DNA of 64,000 nt from Bacteroidales bacterium (lineage in GTDB: Bacteria > Bacteroidota > Bacteroidia > Bacteroidales > UBA932): assembly GCA_017428245.1 (NCBI GenBank), contig JAFRRF010000002.1, positions 159,578 through 223,577 on the forward strand, given 5' to 3'. Below are positions 27,254 to 35,167 of the stretch, piece by piece (positions within the stretch are counted from its first letter, which is position 1; each line of letters begins with the position of its first letter). The translations under genes were made by a program, and so were the position numbers. The notes under the pieces were generated by a model, which ran no database searches, was not told the origin of the DNA, and worked only from the letters and a program-made list of their open reading frames with translations.

Positions 27254-28304
27254 TTTTTACTGCGAAGTAGAAATAATACCAATAACTGTCCGCAAAATCG
27301 GCCGTCAGGTTGCGGGCGGCGCCATTGTCCTGCCTGTAGATGGTGACGAAACGGTTGAAGCGCTGCAGGACCGGCCCGCTGATATGATAATGTGCGAAGT
27401 TATCCTGTGACATTCCGCCCTTGGCGGCCAGGAAGATCAGCATCGCTTCCTCGTACAGACGCGAGGATGTCAGCGACGGGTCGTAGTCGCCCACGAAGGC
27501 GTCCAGATCCTTGGTCAGCAGGTCATAGCACAGCAGATAATCCAGGGCCATCTTGTTGGTAGGGTTGGAACTCAGCAGGATGCGGAGGATGATTTGCGCC
27601 TGGTCCATTCCGTGGACCAGGTCGAATTGCGGCGCCAGGTTCCGCTTTTCCGCGATACGGAGCTGATAGGAGGGACTCCACCGGTCCGGAAAACGTTCGA
27701 GAGCCCATTGGCGTTCGTCGGGCGAGTTGAGCAGGATGCGGAGGTATTTGGAGGCTGCCTCATAGTCACCGGTCACGAGATTGGTCTCGGCCAGGCGTCG
27801 CAGGTAGCGCGGCCCGGTGTGGGCGGGGGAGAAGAGCATTCCCAGCATCGCATCGCGTTCGGCCAGCGGCATATATCCCAGGGCGAACCATACGTCGCCG
27901 GCGCAGGCGATCTTGAACGGGGTGGAACGCTCTCCGACGGGCAGGAACAGGCCGCGTTCGAAAGGCTGGTAGTAATCCATCAGCTTGTCGGCGAGCTGTC
28001 CTTTCATCGCGTTGGACAGATTATAGTAGTAGGTACCGATTTCGGCCCGTCGGTCCTGGGCGGCAAGGGCGGAAACTTTGTCCCAGTTTTCCCGGGAGGC
28101 CTCGACTGCCAGTCCGAAAGCCCATTCGGATTCTTTGCTGGGGTGACCCCAGGCTTTTCTCGCTTCCCGCAGGGAGATGCCGTTCTGGGCTGCGTATTTC
28201 CGGAAATAGGGGTATCTGACCAGGAAGGCGCACTGGACCAGGCAGACCGCCAGCATAGCGGCGACCGGGGTGATCCATAGCAGGCGTTTTCCTTTCCGGG
28301 TCAT
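27240..28304 (-). CDS. Short DUF6057-type protein: one TM anchor plus soluble domain only, cassette 2
   Basis: 354 residues. A single N-terminal membrane segment (LLWITPVAAMLAVCLVQCAF) replaces the multi-pass domain seen in the paralogues at 20781 and 30325. The soluble part aligns with the C-terminal half of the 582-residue protein: RRLAETNLVTGDYEAASKYL, SNPTNKMALDYLLCYDLLTK and the final SYWYYFYF. So it is a domain-loss version of the family, not a broken gene: the frame is clean and it has its own start after a 6-base gap. It overlaps the next PD40 gene by 14 bases, implying translational coupling. Function unknown. Confidence 0.75.
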   Translation of the reverse strand: MTRKGKRLLWITPVAAMLAVCLVQCAFLVRYPYFRKYAAQNGISLREARKAWGHPSKESEWAFGLAVEASRENWDKVSALAAQDRRAEIGTYYYNLSNAMKGQLADKLMDYYQPFERGLFLPVGERSTPFKIACAGDVWFALGYMPLAERDAMLGMLFSPAHTGPRYLRRLAETNLVTGDYEAASKYLRILLNSPDERQWALERFPDRWSPSYQLRIAEKRNLAPQFDLVHGMDQAQIILRILLSSNPTNKMALDYLLCYDLLTKDLDAFVGDYDPSLTSSRLYEEAMLIFLAAKGGMSQDNFAHYHISGPVLQRFNRFVTIYRQDNGAARNLTADFADSYWYYFYFAVKNEKD

Positions 28305-28310
28305 CGGCTT

Positions 28311-28883
28311 TTATTGTTTCGGTTCCGCTGCCTGAAGTTCCGGCTGCTCCTTCGGTTCGGGATAGAGCCTGAGCAGGAAGGCGCCTGCGATACTCTCGTC
28401 ACCCAGGGCGTGTGCAATTGCGCGGGTCCGCTCCTTGTAGGCGGTGTTTGCCGCCATGGCCTCCTCCCTCTTGCCGGCTTCCATCAACTCCCCGTAGCGC
28501 ATATTGTTCTGTATGGTCAGGTCCTTCCATACCTGCAGACTGTCGTTCTGGGGCGTTCCGCCACCGGTGCTGTTCGGACCGATGGTGACATAAATGTCGC
28601 CGGGCTCGGTAGCCACGAGCAGATTCTGACCCTTGTCGCGGTGCAGGCGGTGCAGACGTATCTCGCACATCCGGTGTTCCTTGCCCCTGAAGGAGAATTC
28701 GTGGTTGTGGATTTCGAGGGAATCGACGTTTTCAGGCTCTTCGTGGCCGATGGGGACCAGGAATACACGGATACCTTCCAAGTCGTTGGATGTGACGCGT
28801 CCGTGGATGCGGTATTCATCGCGTCCGCAGGCGCACAGGAGGAAGGCCGTCACGGCCGCCGTGACATACAGGAATCTTTTCAT
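28311..28883 (-). CDS. DUF4369-like lipoprotein
   Basis: 190 residues. The lipoprotein signal ends FLLCAC (Cys19). The mature part resembles the N-terminal DUF4369 beta-domain of Bacteroidota thioredoxin-like proteins: YRIHGRVTSNDLEGIRVFLV, SLEIHNHEFSFRGKE and LLVATEPGDIYVTIG. It then ends after a helical segment (AMAANTAYKERTRAIAHALG) without any thioredoxin fold or CxxC. It sits between two membrane/PD40 cassettes, overlapping the upstream PD40 stop by 4 bases. Proteins of this kind are often periplasmic or surface thiol-system relatives; this one has lost any redox site. Confidence 0.7.
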   Translation of the reverse strand: MKRFLYVTAAVTAFLLCACGRDEYRIHGRVTSNDLEGIRVFLVPIGHEEPENVDSLEIHNHEFSFRGKEHRMCEIRLHRLHRDKGQNLLVATEPGDIYVTIGPNSTGGGTPQNDSLQVWKDLTIQNNMRYGELMEAGKREEAMAANTAYKERTRAIAHALGDESIAGAFLLRLYPEPKEQPELQAAEPKQ

Positions 28884-30328
28884 TGCTTGACAGTGGCTTG
28901 GATACGCTCGTCCGAGAACACTTCGCGATATACGCCGCGGGTGTCGAAACGGACCCGCTCCCGGGTGAAATCCGGGGCGTTGAAGGAATAGAGCGTACTA
29001 TGATAGTATTTGTGCGGATTCTTTTGGGGAAGGACGAAAGGCTTCGTGCAGTGGCCATTTTCGTCGATGGAGGCGATCCATATCTGGACATAGAGGCCGT
29101 CTTCGCGGCGGCTGGAGAAAAGGAACCAGCGGCTGTTGCCGCTCCAGTTGTGGAAACTCTCGGAGAACGGGCTGTTGACCTCGTCGATGGGCCGGGATTC
29201 GCCGGTCTGCAGGTCCATGAGCCAGAGATCCGCTTCCTTGTGGCTGATGGGGAAGACCCCGAAATCGGCCTGGTTGTACATCAGCCAGCGGCCGTCGTAG
29301 GAGGGCCGGGGGAAGGCGATGCTGTGGCCCTCCCGGCTGGCCGGGATGACCGTTTCGATATCGCCCAGCGCGCCGGTCTGATCATCAAAGGAGGTGCGCA
29401 TCAGGTCGTAACGGATGCTGTCCACAAAACGCGGGACCTCAAAGGCTTTCGCCTTGCAGAAATAAAGGGTTTTTCCGTCCGGGGTGAAAGCGGGCGAACT
29501 CTCCAGATAATCTGTCGTCGTGAAACGGGGATCCACGACGAGGGAGTGGTCATTCATATCCATTATCACCAGATCGGAAGCCAGGTCGAAGACCTCGATG
29601 GTCCGCTGGTCGCCTGTCCAGAAGCACTGGCGCACCGGATTGATGGATCCGGCGAACCAGCGGCCTTCGGGGTGCCAGTAACAGTAGGCGACGTTTCCGA
29701 GCGTACTGTCAGTTTTGGTGGTAACCCATTCCCGGACACCATCTTTCTGGATGAGCGTGGCGCCGTGCCTGCCGCGGAGATGGAAGAGGAATTGGGAAGG
29801 GTCGGTGGCGTTGGCCGTGTGGCAGTTCATGCACTGGCCCGGCGTAAGCGTGCTTTCAATGATGGGCTCTTCCAGGAAGGTATGGATGTCGCGCTGGTAA
29901 ATGCCGATGGTGCTGTAAGTGGTGTAACCCGGCGCGATCTTGCGATAGGTGACGCCGTAATCGTCGAGCGGCACGTCGCTCACATAGACGATGAAGTCCC
30001 GCCATTGCTTCCATAAGCCGTTCTTGCGGCCGAGCACCGTGAAGTGCAGGGCTGCACCGGCATTCCGTTCAGTCAGTTCGTGCCATTTCCGGACAGGAAA
30101 ATCGGCCCAGCGGCCGCGGACCTTGATTTCACCGCCGTTGTCTCCGGTTACGCGTACGAAAACGCGGTCGTAATCTTCCGGAAGATTGAAGTTGAGGGGC
30201 GCGATGCCGGCGGGAACCGTCACGCCGATATAGTCGGGATAGATGTTCGGAAGCTCTTCCACGAAAGACGTGCTTCCTGAACAGGCGGCCAGCAGGAGGG
30301 CCGTAAAGAGGGGAATCCACCGCTTCAT
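28880..30328 (-). CDS. PD40 beta-propeller lipoprotein with CxxCH motif, cassette 3
   Basis: 482 residues; start 30328 overlaps the upstream stop by ATGA. Lipobox LLLAAC (Cys16). The block order is the same as in the other two: IYPDYIGVTVPAGIAPLNF, DYGVTYRKIAPGY, haem-type C166-M-N-C-H170, then PD40 blades (SPAFTPDGKTLYFC; FPRPSYDGRWLMY; SFHNWSGNSRWFLFSSRR) and LPQKNPHKYYHSTLYSFNAP. It is closest to the cassette-1 protein. Coupled upstream to a C-terminally short membrane protein and downstream to the DUF4369-like gene. A surface or periplasmic location is inferred from the lipoprotein signal; activity is unknown. Confidence 0.82.
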   Translation of the reverse strand: MKRWIPLFTALLLAACSGSTSFVEELPNIYPDYIGVTVPAGIAPLNFNLPEDYDRVFVRVTGDNGGEIKVRGRWADFPVRKWHELTERNAGAALHFTVLGRKNGLWKQWRDFIVYVSDVPLDDYGVTYRKIAPGYTTYSTIGIYQRDIHTFLEEPIIESTLTPGQCMNCHTANATDPSQFLFHLRGRHGATLIQKDGVREWVTTKTDSTLGNVAYCYWHPEGRWFAGSINPVRQCFWTGDQRTIEVFDLASDLVIMDMNDHSLVVDPRFTTTDYLESSPAFTPDGKTLYFCKAKAFEVPRFVDSIRYDLMRTSFDDQTGALGDIETVIPASREGHSIAFPRPSYDGRWLMYNQADFGVFPISHKEADLWLMDLQTGESRPIDEVNSPFSESFHNWSGNSRWFLFSSRREDGLYVQIWIASIDENGHCTKPFVLPQKNPHKYYHSTLYSFNAPDFTRERVRFDTRGVYREVFSDERIQATVKQ

Positions 30329-31788
30329 TGTACGTCCTCCAGTGTTTTGAGCCGTTGCCAGGCCTGATAATATTCGGCCGCCATGAAATTGTTCTTGTTC
30401 TGATTGTACAGGACGGCCATCATCAGGTCGAGCGAGCTGTAAACCGTGATGAAGTCTTCCTTGAAACGGACGCTGCGGATGTAGGAGTAGACCGGATCGG
30501 CGGCGACGCGGACCTCGTCCCGGATCATATAGTTTCTCTCCTTCGCCCATTTCCGGTAGAAGAGGCTGTGTTCCAGGATATCCAGATATTTCTCCGCCCG
30601 GTCATACCATCCGTTGACAATGTTGCATTCGGCGATCCGTGACATAAAGCGTCCGCTCTTGCGCCCGTTCTGGATGGACTCCTGCAGATCGAAACAGTAT
30701 TGCAGGGTGATGTTGGGCATACCCATCATCCAGAGCAGTTCGGCCGAAGTGACGTCGGAAAGGTTGTCGCGGATGCTGGGTAGTACAAGCCCTCCGGTTC
30801 CACACTGGTAGAACTCCGTCAGCCGGGTATTGAGCTGCCCCTGTGTGAAAAGGCAGAAATTGACCGAGCAGGCGCTGACCGGGTTGTTCGGCTGGTATTT
30901 TGCGGCTCTTTCGAGAACGTCCGCGTAACGGCCGTTCCGGATGAGCCAGTCATAGGCAAGTGTCTCGTGGGTATCCTTGCCATAGCTGTAATGGACACCG
31001 ATCCAGGTGCCCAGTATCAGGAGGATGGCGGCGAGGCCGCCCCAGACGCCGGGATGCCGCAGGCGGATGCCCAGGCCGCAGAGCAGGATCACAGTCAGCG
31101 TGACGGCCGGAATGATGACTTGCAGGGCGGGGAGGGATTCCACCAGCCGGTAATAGTTGATGCCCAGGAATGCGTCGCGGGCCGGGTATTGCGAAGCCAG
31201 CAGCCGGTATTCCAAGAAGGCGGTCAGCACAAGCCAGCCAAGCATCAGCAGATCCGCTCCCTTCCGGTTCCGGATGACCGTGTACAGGACGGGCACGGCA
31301 ATGGCCGGTCCGACCAGCCACCATCCGAGCGGGATGATCCACAGGTTGTGCCAGCGGGCACGGGCCATCAGCGGGCAGAGTGCCGTAGCCAGGATGAGGG
31401 CTACGGGATAGCTGAGCAGCACTTCCACGTCGCCCTGATAGACCAGCATCAGCAGCGAAGGGACGAACGAGAGGGCGTAAAGGCTGCGTCGATCCTCGGA
31501 ACCGGTTTTACGGGCGGCCCGCCAGACCAGCCGTTGCAGCAGGACGGCCAGCAGCGCCAGGATCAGGGCGCCGGCCCACCGGTAATAGAAGAATTGCACC
31601 AGGAATTCCGACAACCAGTCTGCAAAGCCTCCCGGAAGCGAAAGCCGTTCCAGAAGGTAGTCCCAGGTAAAAAGGAAAAGCTGGTTCTGCTCCTGATAGG
31701 AAAGCGCCTGGGGGTAGCCCCACATCCAGAAAGCGAAAACCGCCAGGCCCAGGAGAGAAGATGTCAGTATTCCGTATCGTTTATTCAT
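30325..31788 (-). CDS. Membrane/TPR-like protein of the DUF6057 type, C-terminally shortened, cassette 3
   Basis: 487 residues from ATG 31788 (MNKRYGILTSS); upstream codons fall in a strong hairpin. The N-terminal half has about nine membrane segments, with LSYQEQNQLFLFTWDYL and LPGGFADWLSEFLVQFFYYR aligning with cassette 1. The soluble part has SRIAECNIVNGWYDRAEKYL and LFYRKWAKE, but the chain stops at AAEYYQAWQRLKTLEDVQ. This is about 95 residues short of the cassette-1 protein, and the TYWFYFIF-type ending is missing. The stop overlaps the PD40 start, so the short end is fixed in the operon structure. Function unknown. Confidence 0.78.
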   Translation of the reverse strand: MNKRYGILTSSLLGLAVFAFWMWGYPQALSYQEQNQLFLFTWDYLLERLSLPGGFADWLSEFLVQFFYYRWAGALILALLAVLLQRLVWRAARKTGSEDRRSLYALSFVPSLLMLVYQGDVEVLLSYPVALILATALCPLMARARWHNLWIIPLGWWLVGPAIAVPVLYTVIRNRKGADLLMLGWLVLTAFLEYRLLASQYPARDAFLGINYYRLVESLPALQVIIPAVTLTVILLCGLGIRLRHPGVWGGLAAILLILGTWIGVHYSYGKDTHETLAYDWLIRNGRYADVLERAAKYQPNNPVSACSVNFCLFTQGQLNTRLTEFYQCGTGGLVLPSIRDNLSDVTSAELLWMMGMPNITLQYCFDLQESIQNGRKSGRFMSRIAECNIVNGWYDRAEKYLDILEHSLFYRKWAKERNYMIRDEVRVAADPVYSYIRSVRFKEDFITVYSSLDLMMAVLYNQNKNNFMAAEYYQAWQRLKTLEDVQ

Positions 31789-31796
31789 TTCAGAAA

Positions 31797-31833
31797 TTAA
31801 TAAGGCAGCCGCCGTATGCGGCTGCCTTATTAA
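31797..31833. terminator. Perfect 16-bp hairpin between the SusCD genes and the DUF6057-type genes
   Basis: Arms TTAATAAGGCAGCCGC (31797-31812) and exact complement (31818-31833) with a 5-base loop. On the minus strand it lies between the lipoprotein stop (31846) and the membrane-protein start, ending 8 bases before that ATG. Only a weak T-stretch (TTATTAATTT) overlaps the stem base, so it could be a leaky terminator or an mRNA-stabilising/processing hairpin. Confidence 0.8.
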
Positions 31834-31845
31834 CAAAGAGGTAAA

Positions 31846-33318
31846 TTACTTCTTAGGCTGGAATCTCCACCAGGTAGCTTCGCCCCAGCCCCACTCTTCC
31901 TGTCCGTTGCGGCAGATGAGCGAGAGGAGCGTACCGTCAACGTACAGAAGCTCGTAGTCGGTAGCTATCTTTCCGCCGGTGTTGATGATGAACGGGAAGA
32001 GGATACCGGATCCGGTGGCATCCGTCTTCAGGTCACCCATCTTGTAATCAGCTTGCCAGTCAAAGTTCTCCACGGAATAGGTGGAAGAAGCGATCTTGTT
32101 GCCGGAGGCGTCGTAAGAGGTGACGGTACCGTTCACGCTGTCGAAGGTCATGTAGGCGTCGTCGCTGCCGTAGCCGTAGGCCACGCCGCCGCTGTGGGAG
32201 ATCTGGTCGGTCTCCAGTTCTACAGGCGTGCAGCCCCACCAGTTACCGGGGATTTCGCCGGCGGCCACGTTGGCCTGGCCACCCACGCCGATGTAACCGC
32301 AGTTGCCCCAGGTGGAACCGTTCATCGGATAATAGGTCCAGTCACGCGTGCCGCTGCCCGCGAGGGCGGCGTCCGGGTCGGATGCGTTCTTGAAGCGCCA
32401 CCAGGTGGCTTCGCCCCAGCCCCATTCAGCATTGTCACCCTTGTAGATGAGCGACATCATGTTCGGGTCGACGTAGATGACCTCGAACTCGTTGACGCGC
32501 TTGCCGCCGGTGTTGATCTGGAACGGCATCAGGATCGGCGCACCTTCGGTCACGAGCGTACCGTAAAGGTAATTCTCGCCGGAAGGATCGTAGTTGTTCA
32601 TGGTGTAGGAGCCCTTGGCGATCTGGGTGCCGTCGGCCTTGTAGGAGATGCATTCGCCGTCTTCATTGAAGATCATGTAGGCGTCGTCGCTGCCGTAGCC
32701 GTAGACTGTGCCGCCGGTGTGGTCGAGCTGCTCGGTCTCGAGCTGTTCGGGTGTGCAGCCCCACCAGAGACCGGGGATTTCGCCGGCGGCCACGTTGGCC
32801 TGGCCGGCCACGCCGATGTAACCGCAGTTACCCCAGCAGGATTCACCGATGGTGTACCATTTCCAGGCCTTGACACCGGACTCACCGGTGAGAACCTTCA
32901 CCTCGGGAGCGAGGTCGGCCGGGACGTAGACATTCACGGAGCTGTTGAACGAAACGATCGAGGCATCCTGGTTGATGGTCGCGACCGCGAAAGGCTGGTT
33001 CGCATCCGCACCGCGGCGCGGCGTGATGTTGAACACGCCGGAAGCGCCGGTGGCCAGGACGTTCTTGGAACCGTCCGCCTTGTAGTTGTAGACCTGGACG
33101 GTCATGGCAGGCGACGTATGGTATTTGATGTAGTTACCGTCGGCCTGCGGCTGCGTGCAGGCAGCGTCGGCATACTGGCCGTCGATGACGAAGGCGCTCT
33201 GGAGCTCGCTCGCCGCCACGGGGGCGCCGGCCTCAGGACCGTCGATCAGCGCAGGCTCGCAGGAAACGAGCAGCAGTGCGGCTAAGGCAGCCGTTGCAAA
33301 GTAGAATATATTCTTCAT
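31846..33318 (-). CDS. SusE/F-position surface lipoprotein with tandem duplicated domain
   Basis: 490 residues, lipoprotein signal ending LLLVSCE. A BACON/SusE-like N-terminal portion (about residues 30-155) is followed by two near-identical domains of about 165 residues. Each contains WGNCGYIGV, GQANVAAGEIPG, WWGCTP, YGYGSDDAYM and ends EWGWGEATWWRF. The copies are 525 bases (175 codons) apart, with long stretches identical at DNA level, so the duplication or gene conversion is recent. Many exposed aromatic residues fit a carbohydrate-binding surface protein, and the position right after SusD supports that. The ligand is unknown. Start 33318 is preferred; 33330 is also in frame. Confidence 0.8.
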   Translation of the reverse strand: MKNIFYFATAALAALLLVSCEPALIDGPEAGAPVAASELQSAFVIDGQYADAACTQPQADGNYIKYHTSPAMTVQVYNYKADGSKNVLATGASGVFNITPRRGADANQPFAVATINQDASIVSFNSSVNVYVPADLAPEVKVLTGESGVKAWKWYTIGESCWGNCGYIGVAGQANVAAGEIPGLWWGCTPEQLETEQLDHTGGTVYGYGSDDAYMIFNEDGECISYKADGTQIAKGSYTMNNYDPSGENYLYGTLVTEGAPILMPFQINTGGKRVNEFEVIYVDPNMMSLIYKGDNAEWGWGEATWWRFKNASDPDAALAGSGTRDWTYYPMNGSTWGNCGYIGVGGQANVAAGEIPGNWWGCTPVELETDQISHSGGVAYGYGSDDAYMTFDSVNGTVTSYDASGNKIASSTYSVENFDWQADYKMGDLKTDATGSGILFPFIINTGGKIATDYELLYVDGTLLSLICRNGQEEWGWGEATWWRFQPKK

Positions 33319-33348
33319 AATTCGTATCATTTCTGGGATAAGTATCTA

Positions 33349-35151
33349 CTATTGCCAGCCCGGGAAATCAAACTGGGAACCCCAGCCTGCGTTCTGGGTA
33401 AACTTGTATTCCTCGCCGGCACCGGCAGACAGGGAGATCTGGCTGCTCGGGAGCGCGATGAAGCCCTTGGTGGCCTTGTAGCGTTCGCCGTAGCCGCCGT
33501 TGAACTTGGAGGCGTTGTTCTTGTCTTCGATGCCCAGGTTCCAGATCTTGACGCCTTCCTGCTTGTTGAGTGCGGCGACGGCGTAGTCTTCACCGTAGCG
33601 GCGCATGTCGTTGAAGCGGACGGCTTCGAAGTTGAGTTCCCAACGGCGCTCGTTGCGGAGGTTCTCGTCGGTGAGCGGACGGCTCGGCAGGCCGGCACGG
33701 GCGCGGACCCGGTCGAAGGAAGCCTGGCTGCCGTTGATCTCGGCATCCATCAGCAGCACTTCGGCGAAGCGGATCAGGATCATGTCGTTGACACTGTTGA
33801 GCTGGTAGTTGTCGTCGTTGCCTTCACTCCAGGTGAGGTCCGGGAACATGACGTTGGTAAAGGACATCATGTACTTGCCCTTGTCTTCGCTCCAGGCCAT
33901 CACCGGCATGTTCTTGGTGTGGTAGTAGCCGGTCTCCTGGATGAAGGAGTCGCCACCGTACACGTACGGGCCGGCGAACTTGGTCACCTCGATGACGGAG
34001 GCGTCCAGACGGGCGTCGTTCGGCTCGATGGCCTTCCAGTCGTCGACGAGGGAAGGATTGACCGGGCACATGCCCCAGCCCTGACCGAACGGCATCATTT
34101 CGCCGTTGGAGAAGCTCTGCTCACGGACACCCATGAACAGGGCGGTCTGGTTGCAGTAACCGATGGTGGTGCTCCAGGAAGGCTGGGTGTTGAACTTGAT
34201 GATGAACATCGCCTCGGGGTTGCGGGCGCCGTCGTTCTCGACCCATTGGTAGCCCTTGCCATACCAGGGGTTCTTCGGGTCGCTGATGGAGCAGCGGTTG
34301 GTGTAGGCCCACAGGTTGTGGTAGTCCGAAACGAGGGTGTAGCCGGAATTGTTCACGCAGTCGGTGATGTACTGGCCGACCTCGGCCTTGCTGATCTTCG
34401 TTCCTTCGGAGATGCTCACGCCGATAGCCTCGTTCTCATAGGCCGGGAGGGTGATGTCGCTCAGGCCGTAGAAACCGGAGGCGAACAGGTAGGCACGGCC
34501 CAGCAGGGCTTCAGCGCAGTACTTGTCGACGTGACCGTCGCCGATGGCCTGCTTGGCAGGCATGATGTCGGCTGCGATCTTGCAGTCTTCGATGATCTGG
34601 CCCCAGAGGGCCTCACCGCTGATCTGCGGCTGGGTGGCATCGGCCTGCGAGGTGACCGGGCAGGGGATGTTGCCGAACATCGAAGCCAGTTCGTAATAGT
34701 ACCAGGCGCGGAGGAAGAAAGCTTCGCCCATATACTGGTTCAGCTTGTCGGCCACGCCGCAGTTGGGCAGGGCCTCGATAGCCGCGTTGGCGCGGGCGAT
34801 GCCCTTGTAGCGGGTCACGTAGAATCCGTTGTACATATCGGCTCCCACGTTCAGGATGAGGTCTTCCGCCTGGAACTGCGGGTCGTTCTGTCCGCCGCCG
34901 CCCAGGGCGTCGTCGGAAGAGGCGATGGACCACAGGAAGTAGTCGTGGCCGACGTTTCCGCCGTCGTTGGCGCCGATGGCGGCGTTCAGGTTATTGTAGA
35001 TACCGGCGAGCATCTGCTCGGCATCGGTCGCATTCACCGGGAAGTTACTGCTGTCTTTCGACCAGTAGTTGGTGGTGTCGAGGAACGACTCACAGGACGC
35101 AAACGAAAGAGTGAGGGCGGCGATGGCCGCGAATTTCAAAAATCTTTTCAT
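33349..35151 (-). CDS. SusD/RagB-family nutrient-binding outer-membrane lipoprotein
   Basis: 600 residues. Lipoprotein signal MKRFLKFAAIAALTLSFASC, then the SusD fold: an N-terminal TPR-like scaffold (NATDAEQMLAGIYNNLNAAI; IARANAAIEALP; GEAFFLRAWYYYELASMFGN, the family hallmark) and a C-terminal RagB domain including RFAEVLLMDAEIN and NERRWELNFEAVRFNDMRRYG. It binds glycan at the cell surface and forms the lid on its SusC partner, encoded 16 bases upstream. The presence of the OmpA-fused SusC and of the GH5 endoglucanase in the same operon suggests a beta-glucan-type ligand, which is inference. Confidence 0.95.
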   Translation of the reverse strand: MKRFLKFAAIAALTLSFASCESFLDTTNYWSKDSSNFPVNATDAEQMLAGIYNNLNAAIGANDGGNVGHDYFLWSIASSDDALGGGGQNDPQFQAEDLILNVGADMYNGFYVTRYKGIARANAAIEALPNCGVADKLNQYMGEAFFLRAWYYYELASMFGNIPCPVTSQADATQPQISGEALWGQIIEDCKIAADIMPAKQAIGDGHVDKYCAEALLGRAYLFASGFYGLSDITLPAYENEAIGVSISEGTKISKAEVGQYITDCVNNSGYTLVSDYHNLWAYTNRCSISDPKNPWYGKGYQWVENDGARNPEAMFIIKFNTQPSWSTTIGYCNQTALFMGVREQSFSNGEMMPFGQGWGMCPVNPSLVDDWKAIEPNDARLDASVIEVTKFAGPYVYGGDSFIQETGYYHTKNMPVMAWSEDKGKYMMSFTNVMFPDLTWSEGNDDNYQLNSVNDMILIRFAEVLLMDAEINGSQASFDRVRARAGLPSRPLTDENLRNERRWELNFEAVRFNDMRRYGEDYAVAALNKQEGVKIWNLGIEDKNNASKFNGGYGERYKATKGFIALPSSQISLSAGAGEEYKFTQNAGWGSQFDFPGWQ

Positions 35152-35167
35152 GACGCTTTCGTTCTAA

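Noticed and set aside
30325..30330. Possible frameshift or sequencing error truncating the membrane/TPR-like protein at 30325.
   Set aside because: The PD40 gene starts within the stop (ATGA overlap), leaving no downstream sequence in any frame that encodes the missing C-terminal part; it is a real short form.
20781..31788. CxNCH motif as a zinc-ribbon or chance occurrence.
   Set aside because: It is kept in three diverged exported paralogues at the same position, and there is no second Cys pair; a haem-type site is the better reading, though metal binding is not excluded.
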